Both the position numbers and the translations under genes were made by a program. From positions 1 through 15,724 of the forward strand of contig USPT01000008.1 in assembly GCA_900556705.1 (NCBI GenBank): 15,724 nucleotides of DNA, in the 5' to 3' direction. The notes beneath the pieces are model-generated. The model saw only the letters and a list, made by a program, of their open reading frames with translations, had not been told where the DNA came from and did not search any database. Below, piece by piece: positions 1 through 6,555 of the stretch; position 1 is the stretch's first letter; every line of letters starts with the position of its first letter. The DNA is from an uncultured Collinsella sp. GTDB taxonomy: Bacteria > Actinomycetota > Coriobacteriia > Coriobacteriales > Coriobacteriaceae.

Positions 1-132
1 CGGTTTGGACTCGACGCAGCAGGAGCCGACAAAACAATCGGTACTATACGCGCATTGGGTGCGTATTTCCAGAAAAACCTCGTCTGCCTGCACAACTCCA
101 CAACTCCCCCGCACAAATGGGTCCCAACAAGC
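1..132. other. Unassigned left edge
   Basis: No gene can be assigned here. All three forward frames stay open up to the palindromic element; two of them stop just inside it, at 141-143 and 146-148. The stretch could therefore be the 3' tail of a plus-strand gene entering from the left, but no frame shows recognisable protein character and no family is identifiable. It could equally be noncoding. Confidence 0.3.
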
Positions 133-199
133 AGTTGCGGTGAAATAGGGACTGTTGGGCGGCCTAACAGGCTTAAACAATCCGTATTTCACCGCAACT
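132..199. repeat. Palindromic intergenic element, copy 1
   Basis: The arms AGTTGCGGTGAAATA (133-147) and its exact reverse complement (185-199) enclose about 37 bases. The pairing continues imperfectly inwards (GGGACTGTT against AACAATCC). The same arm sequence occurs in a second copy near 2917-2985, so this is a repeated element and not a one-off hairpin. It sits 17 bp beyond the stop codon of the minus-strand XdhC-family gene, where it could act as a transcript-end stabiliser or terminator, although no T-tract follows it. It resembles REP/BIME-type or MITE-like elements in size and position. That comparison is inference. Confidence 0.8.
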
Positions 200-216
200 T
201 ATTGGTGAGGATGCGA

Positions 217-1260
217 TTAGCGCTTGCGGGGGATGAGTTTGGTGCGACGCAGGTGGATCATCTCGGCGGCGATGGAGATGGCGATCTCCTCGGGGTCCTC
301 GGCCTCGATGGCAACGCCGATCGGCAGGTGCAGCTCGTCGATCTGGTCCTGCGTAAAGCCTTCCTGCTCCAGGCGGGCACGCACAAAGGCCGTCTTGCGG
401 CGCGAACCCAGACAGCCCAGGTAGGCAGGCTTGGCGTGCATGGCCTGAATCACCACGTCGATATCGGACTTGTGGCCTGCTGTGGCCACGACCACCAAGT
501 CGCGCGGGCCGATGGGGCACTGCTTGCTCAGGTTCTTGTAGTCGACCAGACGACGGTCGTAGACACCGGGCACCCAATCGGGGGTCAGCGTGCCGGGACG
601 GTCGTCGCACGTCACGACGGCAAAGCCCGCCGCCGTGAGCACCCGCGCCGTCGCGGCGCCCACGTGGCCGCAGCCAAAGATGTAGGTCAGGCCCTCGGGG
701 CAGAGCGTCTCGATGTGCGCCGCGGGAATCTCAGAGGCCGCGTTGGTGTAGGTGACCTTACTCCCCTCCTCCACCAGCGAAAGCCCGGGGCAGCCGGCAA
801 TGGTATGGCGCGATGCCTCGCCATGGTACTCGGCCACATCGCCCTCGAGCGCGCTCGCGATAAACGGCTCAAAGTCGATGACGAAGTCGCCGATGCGCCG
901 ATAGACCAAGACGTCGGCAATTTCCTGAAACAACGGTGCCTGGGTCGCATCCAGATGCAGATAGCACAGGCAGATGGCTCCGCCGCAGATCATGCCGGTA
1001 TCGGAGTTCTCGCCGCCCATGGTGTAGCGGACCAGACGCGATTGCCCCGCGGCCAGCAGCTCTCGTGCCTCGTCCAGCGCAAAGAGCTCGATCTTGCCGC
1101 CGCCGATGGTGCCCGCCTGGCTACCGTCGGCAAAGACGACCATCCAGGCGCCCACGCCGCGCGGCGACGACCCCGCCGTGCCGGCCACGACCACGAGCTC
1201 GCACGTCTCGCCAGCACGCAGGGCGACAAGCGCCGCATTCACAACATCGAGCTTTTCCAT
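217..1260 (-). CDS. xdhC: XdhC/CoxI-family molybdenum hydroxylase maturation protein
   Basis: This 347-residue protein belongs to the XdhC/CoxI family. Members bind molybdenum cofactor and assist its sulfuration and insertion into xanthine dehydrogenase-type hydroxylases in the cytoplasm. The N-terminal XdhC/CoxI domain shows TIGGG near 51-55 and MICGG at 90-94. A C-terminal Rossmann domain begins with FGCGHVG at 195-201 and carries LGCLGSRRK at 281-289 and LPIG at 312-315. Both halves look intact and the length is ordinary. The start at 1260 follows a GAAGG-type ribosome binding site that overlaps the end of yqeB; the gap between the two genes is 9 bp, so they are surely cotranscribed. E. 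coli YqeB, as I recall, is about twice the length of this yqeB and includes an XdhC-like part, which matches this adjacency. The client enzyme is not in the window. The symbol is a family-level name only. Confidence 0.88.
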   Translation of the reverse strand: MEKLDVVNAALVALRAGETCELVVVAGTAGSSPRGVGAWMVVFADGSQAGTIGGGKIELFALDEARELLAAGQSRLVRYTMGGENSDTGMICGGAICLCYLHLDATQAPLFQEIADVLVYRRIGDFVIDFEPFIASALEGDVAEYHGEASRHTIAGCPGLSLVEEGSKVTYTNAASEIPAAHIETLCPEGLTYIFGCGHVGAATARVLTAAGFAVVTCDDRPGTLTPDWVPGVYDRRLVDYKNLSKQCPIGPRDLVVVATAGHKSDIDVVIQAMHAKPAYLGCLGSRRKTAFVRARLEQEGFTQDQIDELHLPIGVAIEAEDPEEIAISIAAEMIHLRRTKLIPRKR

Positions 1261-1269
1261 TGCCGCCTT

Positions 1270-2064
1270 CTATCCTCTAAGGATATCGGTGAGCATAGCG
1301 AGTGCCTCGAGCACGCCGCCGCCGACCGACGTCGCCTTGTCCGAAATGTAGTTGATATAGCTGGCATCGCCGCGCGGATCGACATCGGCGCATTTAAAGC
1401 CCTCGGTCACCTGCACGCCGTTCGCCAAAAGCCCGCGCAGACAGCCATCGATCTGCGTGCACATGGGCGTATCGCCCGCGTAGCCAATCACGTCTCCGGC
1501 GCTCACGATGTCGCCGATTGCGCGGTCGGACCGAAACGCGCCGGCGGCGGGGCTGTGGATAACGCGCTCCCTGCCATAGCCGGCGATAATGCCTGGCACG
1601 CCCGTGTTGGGCTGGGGCGAACCTTGGGTAATGACACGGCCCAGGAAATGCCCGCGCATGGTTTCGACCACGGCATCGCAATCGACCGGCGCGGTAAAGC
1701 CCGGCCCCACGGCGATGACGACAGGCGCCATATCGCGCGTGGTGCCCAAGTTGCGCTTAGCCAGAATCGCGTCGACCACAGCCGCGGGTTTCAGTTCGTC
1801 GAGCATCTTGGCCTGGGGGTCTACCACGACGGCGACGTCTCCGGCCTCGGTAATTGCAAGCGCCTCTGCCGGCGTCTGCGCCAAGCGGGCGCGAATGCCC
1901 TCGACCTCGACCTCGCCCAGGCGAATGGCCTCGCAAAAACTGATTGTGCGACGGATGCACGTGGGGACCGCGATATCGGCCATGACGACCGACACGCCGG
2001 CGCGCACCAGACGAGCAGCCACACCCGTGGCGATATCGCCGGCGCCGCGAACATAAACGAGCAT
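1270..2064 (-). CDS. yqeB: YqeB (EF2563) family selenium-dependent molybdenum hydroxylase system protein
   Basis: This 264-residue protein matches the short YqeB/EF2563 family, found in genomes with selenium-dependent molybdenum hydroxylases. Its biochemical role is unproven. A glycine-rich nucleotide-binding start, RGAGDIATGVA at residues 6-16, is visible, followed by the conserved CIRRTISFCEAI stretch around 55-66. There is no signal peptide or membrane segment. The ATG at 2064 is preceded by GGGAGG about 10 bases upstream. The gene is first in a two-gene unit with the XdhC-family gene and diverges from yqeC across about 100 bp that hold a short palindrome and AT-rich promoter-like sequence. 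The joint presence of yqeB, yqeC, XdhC and a MocA homologue is the genomic signature for a Mo hydroxylase carrying the labile selenium cofactor. Confidence 0.85.
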   Translation of the reverse strand: MLVYVRGAGDIATGVAARLVRAGVSVVMADIAVPTCIRRTISFCEAIRLGEVEVEGIRARLAQTPAEALAITEAGDVAVVVDPQAKMLDELKPAAVVDAILAKRNLGTTRDMAPVVIAVGPGFTAPVDCDAVVETMRGHFLGRVITQGSPQPNTGVPGIIAGYGRERVIHSPAAGAFRSDRAIGDIVSAGDVIGYAGDTPMCTQIDGCLRGLLANGVQVTEGFKCADVDPRGDASYINYISDKATSVGGGVLEALAMLTDILRG

Positions 2065-2166
2065 TCCCGGGGCACCTCCCTGTGCTACGGTTTGAGCAGA
2101 GCAACAGCGGTTCGACCGCTACTCTGATGATTATTTATTATCACAGTATTATACGGCGGTGAACAG
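2065..2166. promoter_or_regulatory. Divergent yqeB/yqeC promoter region with palindrome
   Basis: The palindrome AGCGGT-TCG-ACCGCT lies at 2106-2120, next to an AT-rich stretch (2128-2152) that is the only such patch nearby. On the plus strand TATTAT (2147-2152) or TTATTA (2135-2140) could serve as a -10 for yqeC. On the minus strand the same bases read TATAAT (complement of 2147-2152). No convincing -35 box is seen for any of them. The palindrome could be an operator controlling both genes or a hairpin in the yqeB leader. Confidence 0.4.
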
Positions 2167-2901
2167 ATGGAAACGGTTAGCGGCAATCTTGCCTCGGCGC
2201 TCAGGATCAAGCCGGGCATTACCGCGATTATCGGCAGCGGCGGCAAGTCGACCTTGCTGAAGGCGCTGGGTCTCGAGCTCATGCGCGCTGGCGGCCGCGT
2301 GCTCCTCTGCACCACCACGCATATGCTTCCCGTTGCCGGCGTGCCATGGGACGGGTCGAATCGTCGCCTGGACGCCGCGCCTTGGAAGCCGGGCACCTCG
2401 CATGTCCCCGGTTGCACCTGCGAGGCATGCGCGGGCATGAGCCGCGGAAGTATCTGCCAGGCGGGTGTTTTGGACCCGGAGACGGGCAAACTCTCCTCCC
2501 CTGCCGAGCCGCTCGACCAGCTGGCGCAGCGCTTTGACTACGTCCTGGCCGAGGCGGACGGCAGCAAGCGGCTCCCGCTCAAGGCGCATGCCCCGTGGGA
2601 GCCGGTCGTTCCCGCCGGCACGGCCAACGTCATCTGGCTCGTCGGCGCCTCGGGGCTCAGCAAGCCCATCAACGAAGCCGTCCACCGCCCCGAGCTCTTT
2701 TGCGAGCGTTGCGGCTGCGAGCTCACCGACATCGCCACGCCCGAGCGCGTCGCCCAGGTGCTCAATGCCGAGATGCAGGCGCTGAAACTCAGCACCGCAC
2801 GCGTCATGCTCAACCAAGTCGACACGCTCAGCGACCCCACGATGGCCGACCGCTTCGAGGCAGCTCTCGACCGCCCCGTCGTCGCCAGCAGCCTCAAGTA
2901 G
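2167..2901 (+). CDS. yqeC: YqeC family selenium cofactor/hydroxylase accessory protein
   Basis: This 244-residue P-loop protein is of the YqeC family, implicated in the selenium-dependent molybdenum hydroxylase system; the reaction is not established. The Walker A-like GSGGKST lies at residues 23-29. CTTTHM follows at 48-53, and the family hallmark EADGSKRLPLKAH at 129-141. Two cysteine groups stand out, CTCEAC at 83-88 and CERCGC at 179-184, which could bind metal or handle selenium or sulfur (inference). The start at 2167 has only a weak GGTGA site close upstream. It is the only cluster gene on the plus strand. It diverges from yqeB and converges on the hydantoinase, with the second palindromic element in between. 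A separate promoter is therefore needed. Confidence 0.85.
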   Translation: METVSGNLASALRIKPGITAIIGSGGKSTLLKALGLELMRAGGRVLLCTTTHMLPVAGVPWDGSNRRLDAAPWKPGTSHVPGCTCEACAGMSRGSICQAGVLDPETGKLSSPAEPLDQLAQRFDYVLAEADGSKRLPLKAHAPWEPVVPAGTANVIWLVGASGLSKPINEAVHRPELFCERCGCELTDIATPERVAQVLNAEMQALKLSTARVMLNQVDTLSDPTMADRFEAALDRPVVASSLK

Positions 2902-2916
2902 CCGGCCCCATCTCCT

Positions 2917-2985
2917 CAGTTGCGGTGAAATACGGACTGTTTGGCCGCCCGACGGCCGCAAACAGTCCGTATTTCACCGCAACTG
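2917..2985. repeat. Palindromic intergenic element, copy 2
   Basis: A perfect 27-bp inverted repeat has its left arm at 2917-2943 and its right arm at 2959-2985. The 15-base loop region holds an inner GCCG/CGGC pairing. The outer part, AGTTGCGGTGAAATA, is identical to copy 1 at 133-147; copy 2 is the better-preserved palindrome. It fills most of the gap between the convergent stops of yqeC (2901) and the hydantoinase (3011), so it may act as a bidirectional transcript end, though neither side has a T-tract. Length, perfection and repetition suggest a mobile or REP-like family. Confidence 0.88.
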
Positions 2986-3010
2986 CGGAGGGGACACGGC
3001 ATCTTTGCTG

Positions 3011-4378
3011 CTAGCGAGGCACGTAGCGGCCGGGTTGGGCTCCGGTGGGCTCGCCGTCGCGTGCCACCAGCACGCCGTTCACAAACACGGCCTTGGCGCG
3101 GCCATGTGCCTCAAAGCCCTCGAGCGGCGTGTAGTCCACGGCCTGATGCTGTGTCGCGGCGCTGATCGTCCAACGCGCGCACGGATCCCACACGCACACG
3201 TCGGCATCGGAGCCCTCGGCAAGACAGCCTTTGCGCGGATACATGCCAAAGACGCGCGCCGGGTTCTCGCTCATCAAGCGGCAGAGGTCCTCGGGGCCCA
3301 GCTGGCCCTCAAAGCTCGTGGCAATCGCGACGGGGCGATGCTCCACGCCGGGCCCGCCGTTGGGAATCGCGCGGAAGTCGTCGCGCCCGCGGTCCTTTTG
3401 CCCGTGCAGGTTAAAGCTGCAGTGGTCGGTCGCAATCGTATCGATCTCGCCGGCCACAAGCGCCTCGCGCAGGGCCGCACGGTCGCCGGCATGGCGCAAC
3501 GGCGGACTCATCACGTACTTGGCGCCCGCAAAGCCGTCCTCGCCCTGCTCCAGATAGCAGGTGTCGTCGAGCATCAGATACTGGGGGCATGTCTCGACAT
3601 AGATGTTCTTCTGCCCGCGCGCTTTGGCAGTGCGAATGGCCTCGAGCCCCAGCTTGGTCGAAAGGTGCACCACGTTGACCGGAGCGTCCCCGGCCAAGTG
3701 CGCCAGATACAGCAGGCGGCTCACGGCCTCGGCCTCACACACGTCCGGACGGCTGAGCGCATGCCCCTCGGGTCCATGAATCCCCTGCTCGTACACGCGC
3801 TTCTGAAGTTCATTCACCAGCGTGCCGTTCTCGCAATGCACGCACAGGATACCGCCCAGGTGCTTGAGCTCCTCCAGCACCTCGAGTGTCTCGGCATCGT
3901 CCAAGCGCAGGTGGTCGTAGGCAAAGTAGGTCTTAAACGACGATACGCCCGCCTCGCGCATAGCCGCGAGATCGGCGCGGTTGCGCTCATTCCACTCGGC
4001 GAGTGCCATATGAAAGGCGTAGTTGGCCGTGCAGGTTCCGTCGGCACGGCGATGCCACTCGGCAAGGGCGTCGGGCATGGTCACGCCGCGATCGGCCGTC
4101 GCGTAGTCCACGATGGTCGTCGTACCGCCGCAGGCAGCCGCACGCGTGCCGGTTTCAAAGCTATCGGCTGTCCAATCCATGCCAGTCCAGCACTGCATGT
4201 GCGTGTGGCCGTCGATAAAGCCGGGGAACACCCAACAGTCCGTGGCGTCCTGGACGGTATCGTCCTCGCCCGGCTCAATCGCCGCGGCAATCCGCACGAT
4301 CTTGTCGCCCTCCATGGCAAGATCGGCGCGGCGAAGCCCCTGTGGCGTCACGAGCGCGCCGTTTTTGATGATGATCAT
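3011..4378 (-). CDS. hydA: Dihydropyrimidinase / D-hydantoinase family amidohydrolase
   Basis: This 455-residue cyclic amidohydrolase has normal family length (E. coli HyuA/YgeZ is about 460). The family opens hydantoin or dihydropyrimidine-type rings to N-carbamoyl products in the cytoplasm using a binuclear metal centre. The full ligand set is visible: DGHTHM (His58, His60), the carboxylatable Lys149 in SSFKTYF, His181 in VHCENG, His238 in VVHLST and Asp318 in ATDHCSFN. ETCPQYL at 262-268 is also typical. The start at 4378 uses TAAGGAG, whose TAA is the stop codon of the upstream MocA gene, so translation is probably coupled. In this cluster the likely substrate is a purine- or urate-derived hydantoin or ureido ring, not uracil; this is inferred from the neighbours. 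The true substrate cannot be read from sequence. Confidence 0.9.
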   Translation of the reverse strand: MIIIKNGALVTPQGLRRADLAMEGDKIVRIAAAIEPGEDDTVQDATDCWVFPGFIDGHTHMQCWTGMDWTADSFETGTRAAACGGTTTIVDYATADRGVTMPDALAEWHRRADGTCTANYAFHMALAEWNERNRADLAAMREAGVSSFKTYFAYDHLRLDDAETLEVLEELKHLGGILCVHCENGTLVNELQKRVYEQGIHGPEGHALSRPDVCEAEAVSRLLYLAHLAGDAPVNVVHLSTKLGLEAIRTAKARGQKNIYVETCPQYLMLDDTCYLEQGEDGFAGAKYVMSPPLRHAGDRAALREALVAGEIDTIATDHCSFNLHGQKDRGRDDFRAIPNGGPGVEHRPVAIATSFEGQLGPEDLCRLMSENPARVFGMYPRKGCLAEGSDADVCVWDPCARWTISAATQHQAVDYTPLEGFEAHGRAKAVFVNGVLVARDGEPTGAQPGRYVPR

Positions 4379-4386
4379 GTTGCTCC

Positions 4387-5001
4387 TTATCGATTCATAC
4401 AGTTGGCCACGCGATCAAAATACGAGCAGGCCGCGATATGCTCCGCTATGCGTCGCTGTCCCTTGGCGGTATCGACATCCCACAGCTCGTAGGCACGCGC
4501 TTCGACCAGCGCAACGTCGACGCGACCTTTGAGAATCGAGCCCCCGCCGTCCTTGCCCTCAAGACGCATGAGTGCATCGAATAGTTCCGCCGGAAAGAGC
4601 ACCGGACTCGAAGGCTCACCGTTGCACGCCAAGCGCACCGGATGTTTGCGGCCACGTTCGTCAAACGCGTGAACCAAAGCCTCAAAAGAATCCGAACTCA
4701 CGAGCGGCTGGTCGCCCGGCAAAAAGAGGCAGCCTTTCCAGTTGCGCTCGACTCCCCACGAAAGGCCCGCACGGACGCTTTCGCTGCGCAGCTCGCCATC
4801 GTGCAGCACGCACGGGCAATGTTTGTCCTCGCAAATCCGGGCGACCTCGGGCCAACGCGTCGAAACCACAACGTCAAAGCCCCGGGGAACCGAATCGATG
4901 GTCCGGGCAATCAGCGGCTCGCCATAGATATCGGCAAGCATCTTGTTAGAGCCAAACCGCTTGCCCTCGCCCGAAGCCATAATGACGCATCCAAGTTTCA
5001 T
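4387..5001 (-). CDS. mocA: MocA-like molybdenum cofactor nucleotidyltransferase
   Basis: This 204-residue NTP-transferase resembles MocA/YgfJ, enzymes that add a nucleotide (CMP in MocA) to molybdopterin for the xanthine dehydrogenase family. The N-terminal nucleotide-binding loop reads MASGEGKRFGSNKML at residues 8-22, where many relatives have LAAGxSxRMGxxK. The metal-binding GDQPL is at 96-100 and WDVDT at 174-178. The reading frame is open to 5055, but the ATG at 5001 is preferred: GGGGAGG lies 7 bases upstream and the protein then begins with the family's usual beta strand. It is followed by the hydantoinase after 8 bp. Upstream, a strong terminator after ygeW implies either partial read-through or its own promoter. 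CTP versus GTP preference is not certain from sequence. Confidence 0.85.
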   Translation of the reverse strand: MKLGCVIMASGEGKRFGSNKMLADIYGEPLIARTIDSVPRGFDVVVSTRWPEVARICEDKHCPCVLHDGELRSESVRAGLSWGVERNWKGCLFLPGDQPLVSSDSFEALVHAFDERGRKHPVRLACNGEPSSPVLFPAELFDALMRLEGKDGGGSILKGRVDVALVEARAYELWDVDTAKGQRRIAEHIAACSYFDRVANCMNR

Positions 5002-5088
5002 GGTGATACCTCCCCTGAAACCATCGTACCCATAACTCGCGCCGCGGGCATCCACATCGAAAGCGCTTATCCCGCACGCCCGCGATGC

Positions 5089-5128
5089 AAAAAAGGGGCA
5101 CCCCGCCGGTTGGCAGAGCGCCCCCTTT
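5089..5128 (-). terminator. Rho-independent terminator after ygeW
   Basis: On the minus strand AAAGGGGGC (complement of 5120-5128) pairs with GCCCCTTTT (complement of 5091-5099), with one G-U pair. The stem closes on a loop of about 20 bases and is followed by further T residues, six in all. It lies 24 bp beyond the ygeW stop and about 90 bp before the mocA start. It would separate the ygeX-ygeY-ygeW transcript from mocA-hydA, or attenuate it. Confidence 0.7.
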
Positions 5129-5151
5129 ACATGGCTTACCTCAACCCGGCT

Positions 5152-6354
5152 TTAGGCCTGGAGCCAACGGGCGGTGTTGCGCTCGTCGAGGGCCTTGAGG
5201 GTAGCGGCGGGATCGGCAACCTTCTGCAGGAACATCATGGCAGCGATGGCGTACGGCTTGTAGCTGGCCTCCTTGTACATGCCCACGCGGTGCATGTCGA
5301 AGACGTCGGCGTTAACCTCGCCGTGCTCGCAGGAGACACCGGAGATGTCGGCGGGCAGCGGGTGCATAAAGATGGTGTCCTGACCGTTGGCAGTCTTCTC
5401 CATGAGCTCGGTCGTGGAGCACCAGTCCTGATGGGTGGCGTTCTGGGCGAGCAGCTCCTTCTCGAGCGCTGCGATGCCGGCGTCGTCGCCCTCGGCGTAC
5501 AGGTTGGTACGCTTCTCCATGGCGGCAAACGGAGCCCAGCTCTTGGGGATCACGATGTCGGCGCCCTCGAAGGCCTCGGCCATGGTGTTGACCTGCTTAA
5601 AGGTGGTACCGGACTCGGCGGCATAGCCCTTGGCGCGCTCGACGACCTCGGGCATGAGGTCGTAGCCCTCGGGGTGAGCCAGGGTGACGTCCATGCCAAA
5701 GCGGGGCAGCAGGCTGATCAGCGACTGCGGGCAGGACAGCGGCTTGCCGTAAGAGGGCGAATAGGCCCAGGTGACGGCAACCTTCTTGCCCTTGAGGTTC
5801 TCGAGGCCGCCAAACTCGTTGATGAGGTAGAGCATGTCGGCAGAGGACTGCGTGGGGTGATCGGAGTCGGACTGCAAGGAGATGAGCGTGGGACGGTGAT
5901 CCAGAACGCCGTCCTCGTAGGCCTGCTGGACAGACTCGGAAACCTCGGCCATGTAGGCGTCGCCCTTGCCGATGTACATATCGTCGCGGATGCCGATGAC
6001 GTCGGCCATGAAGGAGATCATGGTAGCGGTCTCGCGGACGGTCTCGCCGTGGGCGATCTGGGACTTCTTCTCGTCCAGGTCCTGCAGCTCAAGGCCGAGC
6101 AGGTTGGCGGCCTTAGAGAAAGAGAAGCGCGTGCGGGTGGAGTTGTCGCGGAACAGGGAGACGGCCAGGCCCGAGTCGAAGATCTTGGACGAAACGTTGT
6201 TCTCACGCAGCTCGCGCAGGGCGTCGGCGACGATGTAGAGAGCCTTGAGCTCATCGGTGGTCTTGTCCCAGGTGTGCAGGAAGTCGCTGCCGTACATACC
6301 CTTAAAATCGAGGCCGTTCAGCTGCTCGATGAGCTCGGTAAACTTAGCGTCCAT
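5152..6354 (-). CDS. ygeW: YgeW, knotted carbamoyltransferase family
   Basis: This 400-residue protein belongs to the aspartate/ornithine carbamoyltransferase superfamily and matches YgeW, a knotted transcarbamylase whose natural substrate is not settled; E. coli YgeW is about the same length. The carbamoyl-phosphate site motifs are intact: STRTR at 72-76, DHPTQ at 165-169 and HPLPAD at 331-336. In this context it probably moves a carbamoyl group from a ureido intermediate to phosphate, giving carbamoyl phosphate for ATP formation (inference). The frame is open to 6540, but the ATG at 6354 is chosen because AGAAAGGA precedes it and the protein then begins at the family start. It follows ygeY after about 200 bp that hold a hairpin and a possible promoter, and is followed by a strong terminator. 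Confidence 0.9.
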   Translation of the reverse strand: MDAKFTELIEQLNGLDFKGMYGSDFLHTWDKTTDELKALYIVADALRELRENNVSSKIFDSGLAVSLFRDNSTRTRFSFSKAANLLGLELQDLDEKKSQIAHGETVRETATMISFMADVIGIRDDMYIGKGDAYMAEVSESVQQAYEDGVLDHRPTLISLQSDSDHPTQSSADMLYLINEFGGLENLKGKKVAVTWAYSPSYGKPLSCPQSLISLLPRFGMDVTLAHPEGYDLMPEVVERAKGYAAESGTTFKQVNTMAEAFEGADIVIPKSWAPFAAMEKRTNLYAEGDDAGIAALEKELLAQNATHQDWCSTTELMEKTANGQDTIFMHPLPADISGVSCEHGEVNADVFDMHRVGMYKEASYKPYAIAAMMFLQKVADPAATLKALDERNTARWLQA

Positions 6355-6472
6355 GGAAATGTCCTTTCTAAAGATGAAACGATCGCAATGAGTAGATGTG
6401 CTCCGGCATGCGCGCGTGGCTAAAACATGCAGAGCACCATGACGAGGACCCGCCACCGTTGAGGAAGCATGG

Positions 6473-6500
6473 GAGATAACGACCGCGGGCCCCAAGTCAA
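6473..6500 (-). promoter_or_regulatory. Possible promoter for ygeW
   Basis: On the minus strand TTGACT (complement of 6495-6500) is separated by 16 bases from TATCTC (complement of 6473-6478). The -35 is good and the -10 weak. It lies about 120 bases before the ygeW ATG and just downstream of the hairpin at 6509-6533, so ygeW could be expressed separately from ygeX-ygeY. Confidence 0.35.
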
Positions 6501-6508
6501 CAGGGGGT

Positions 6509-6533
6509 GCCGGGGACACGAGCGGCCCCCGGC
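6509..6533 (-). terminator. Hairpin after ygeY
   Basis: GCCGGGG (6509-6515) and CCCCGGC (6527-6533) form a perfect 7-bp stem with an 11-base loop, 23 bp beyond the ygeY stop. No T-tract follows on the minus strand, so it may be a pause, a processing barrier or a factor-dependent terminator rather than a classical one. Confidence 0.4.
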
Positions 6534-6555
6534 TCAACAAAATCGAAGAATGGGA

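Noticed and set aside
55..2127. 690-residue open frame on the plus strand across xdhC and yqeB
   Set aside because: It is antisense to two genes with clear family motifs. Its product is low-complexity (Arg/His/Gly/Ala/Val-rich), as expected from the opposite strand of G+C-rich coding DNA. The same holds for the long plus-strand frames at 3005-4492, 4642-6423, 6469-7950 and 7941-9362.
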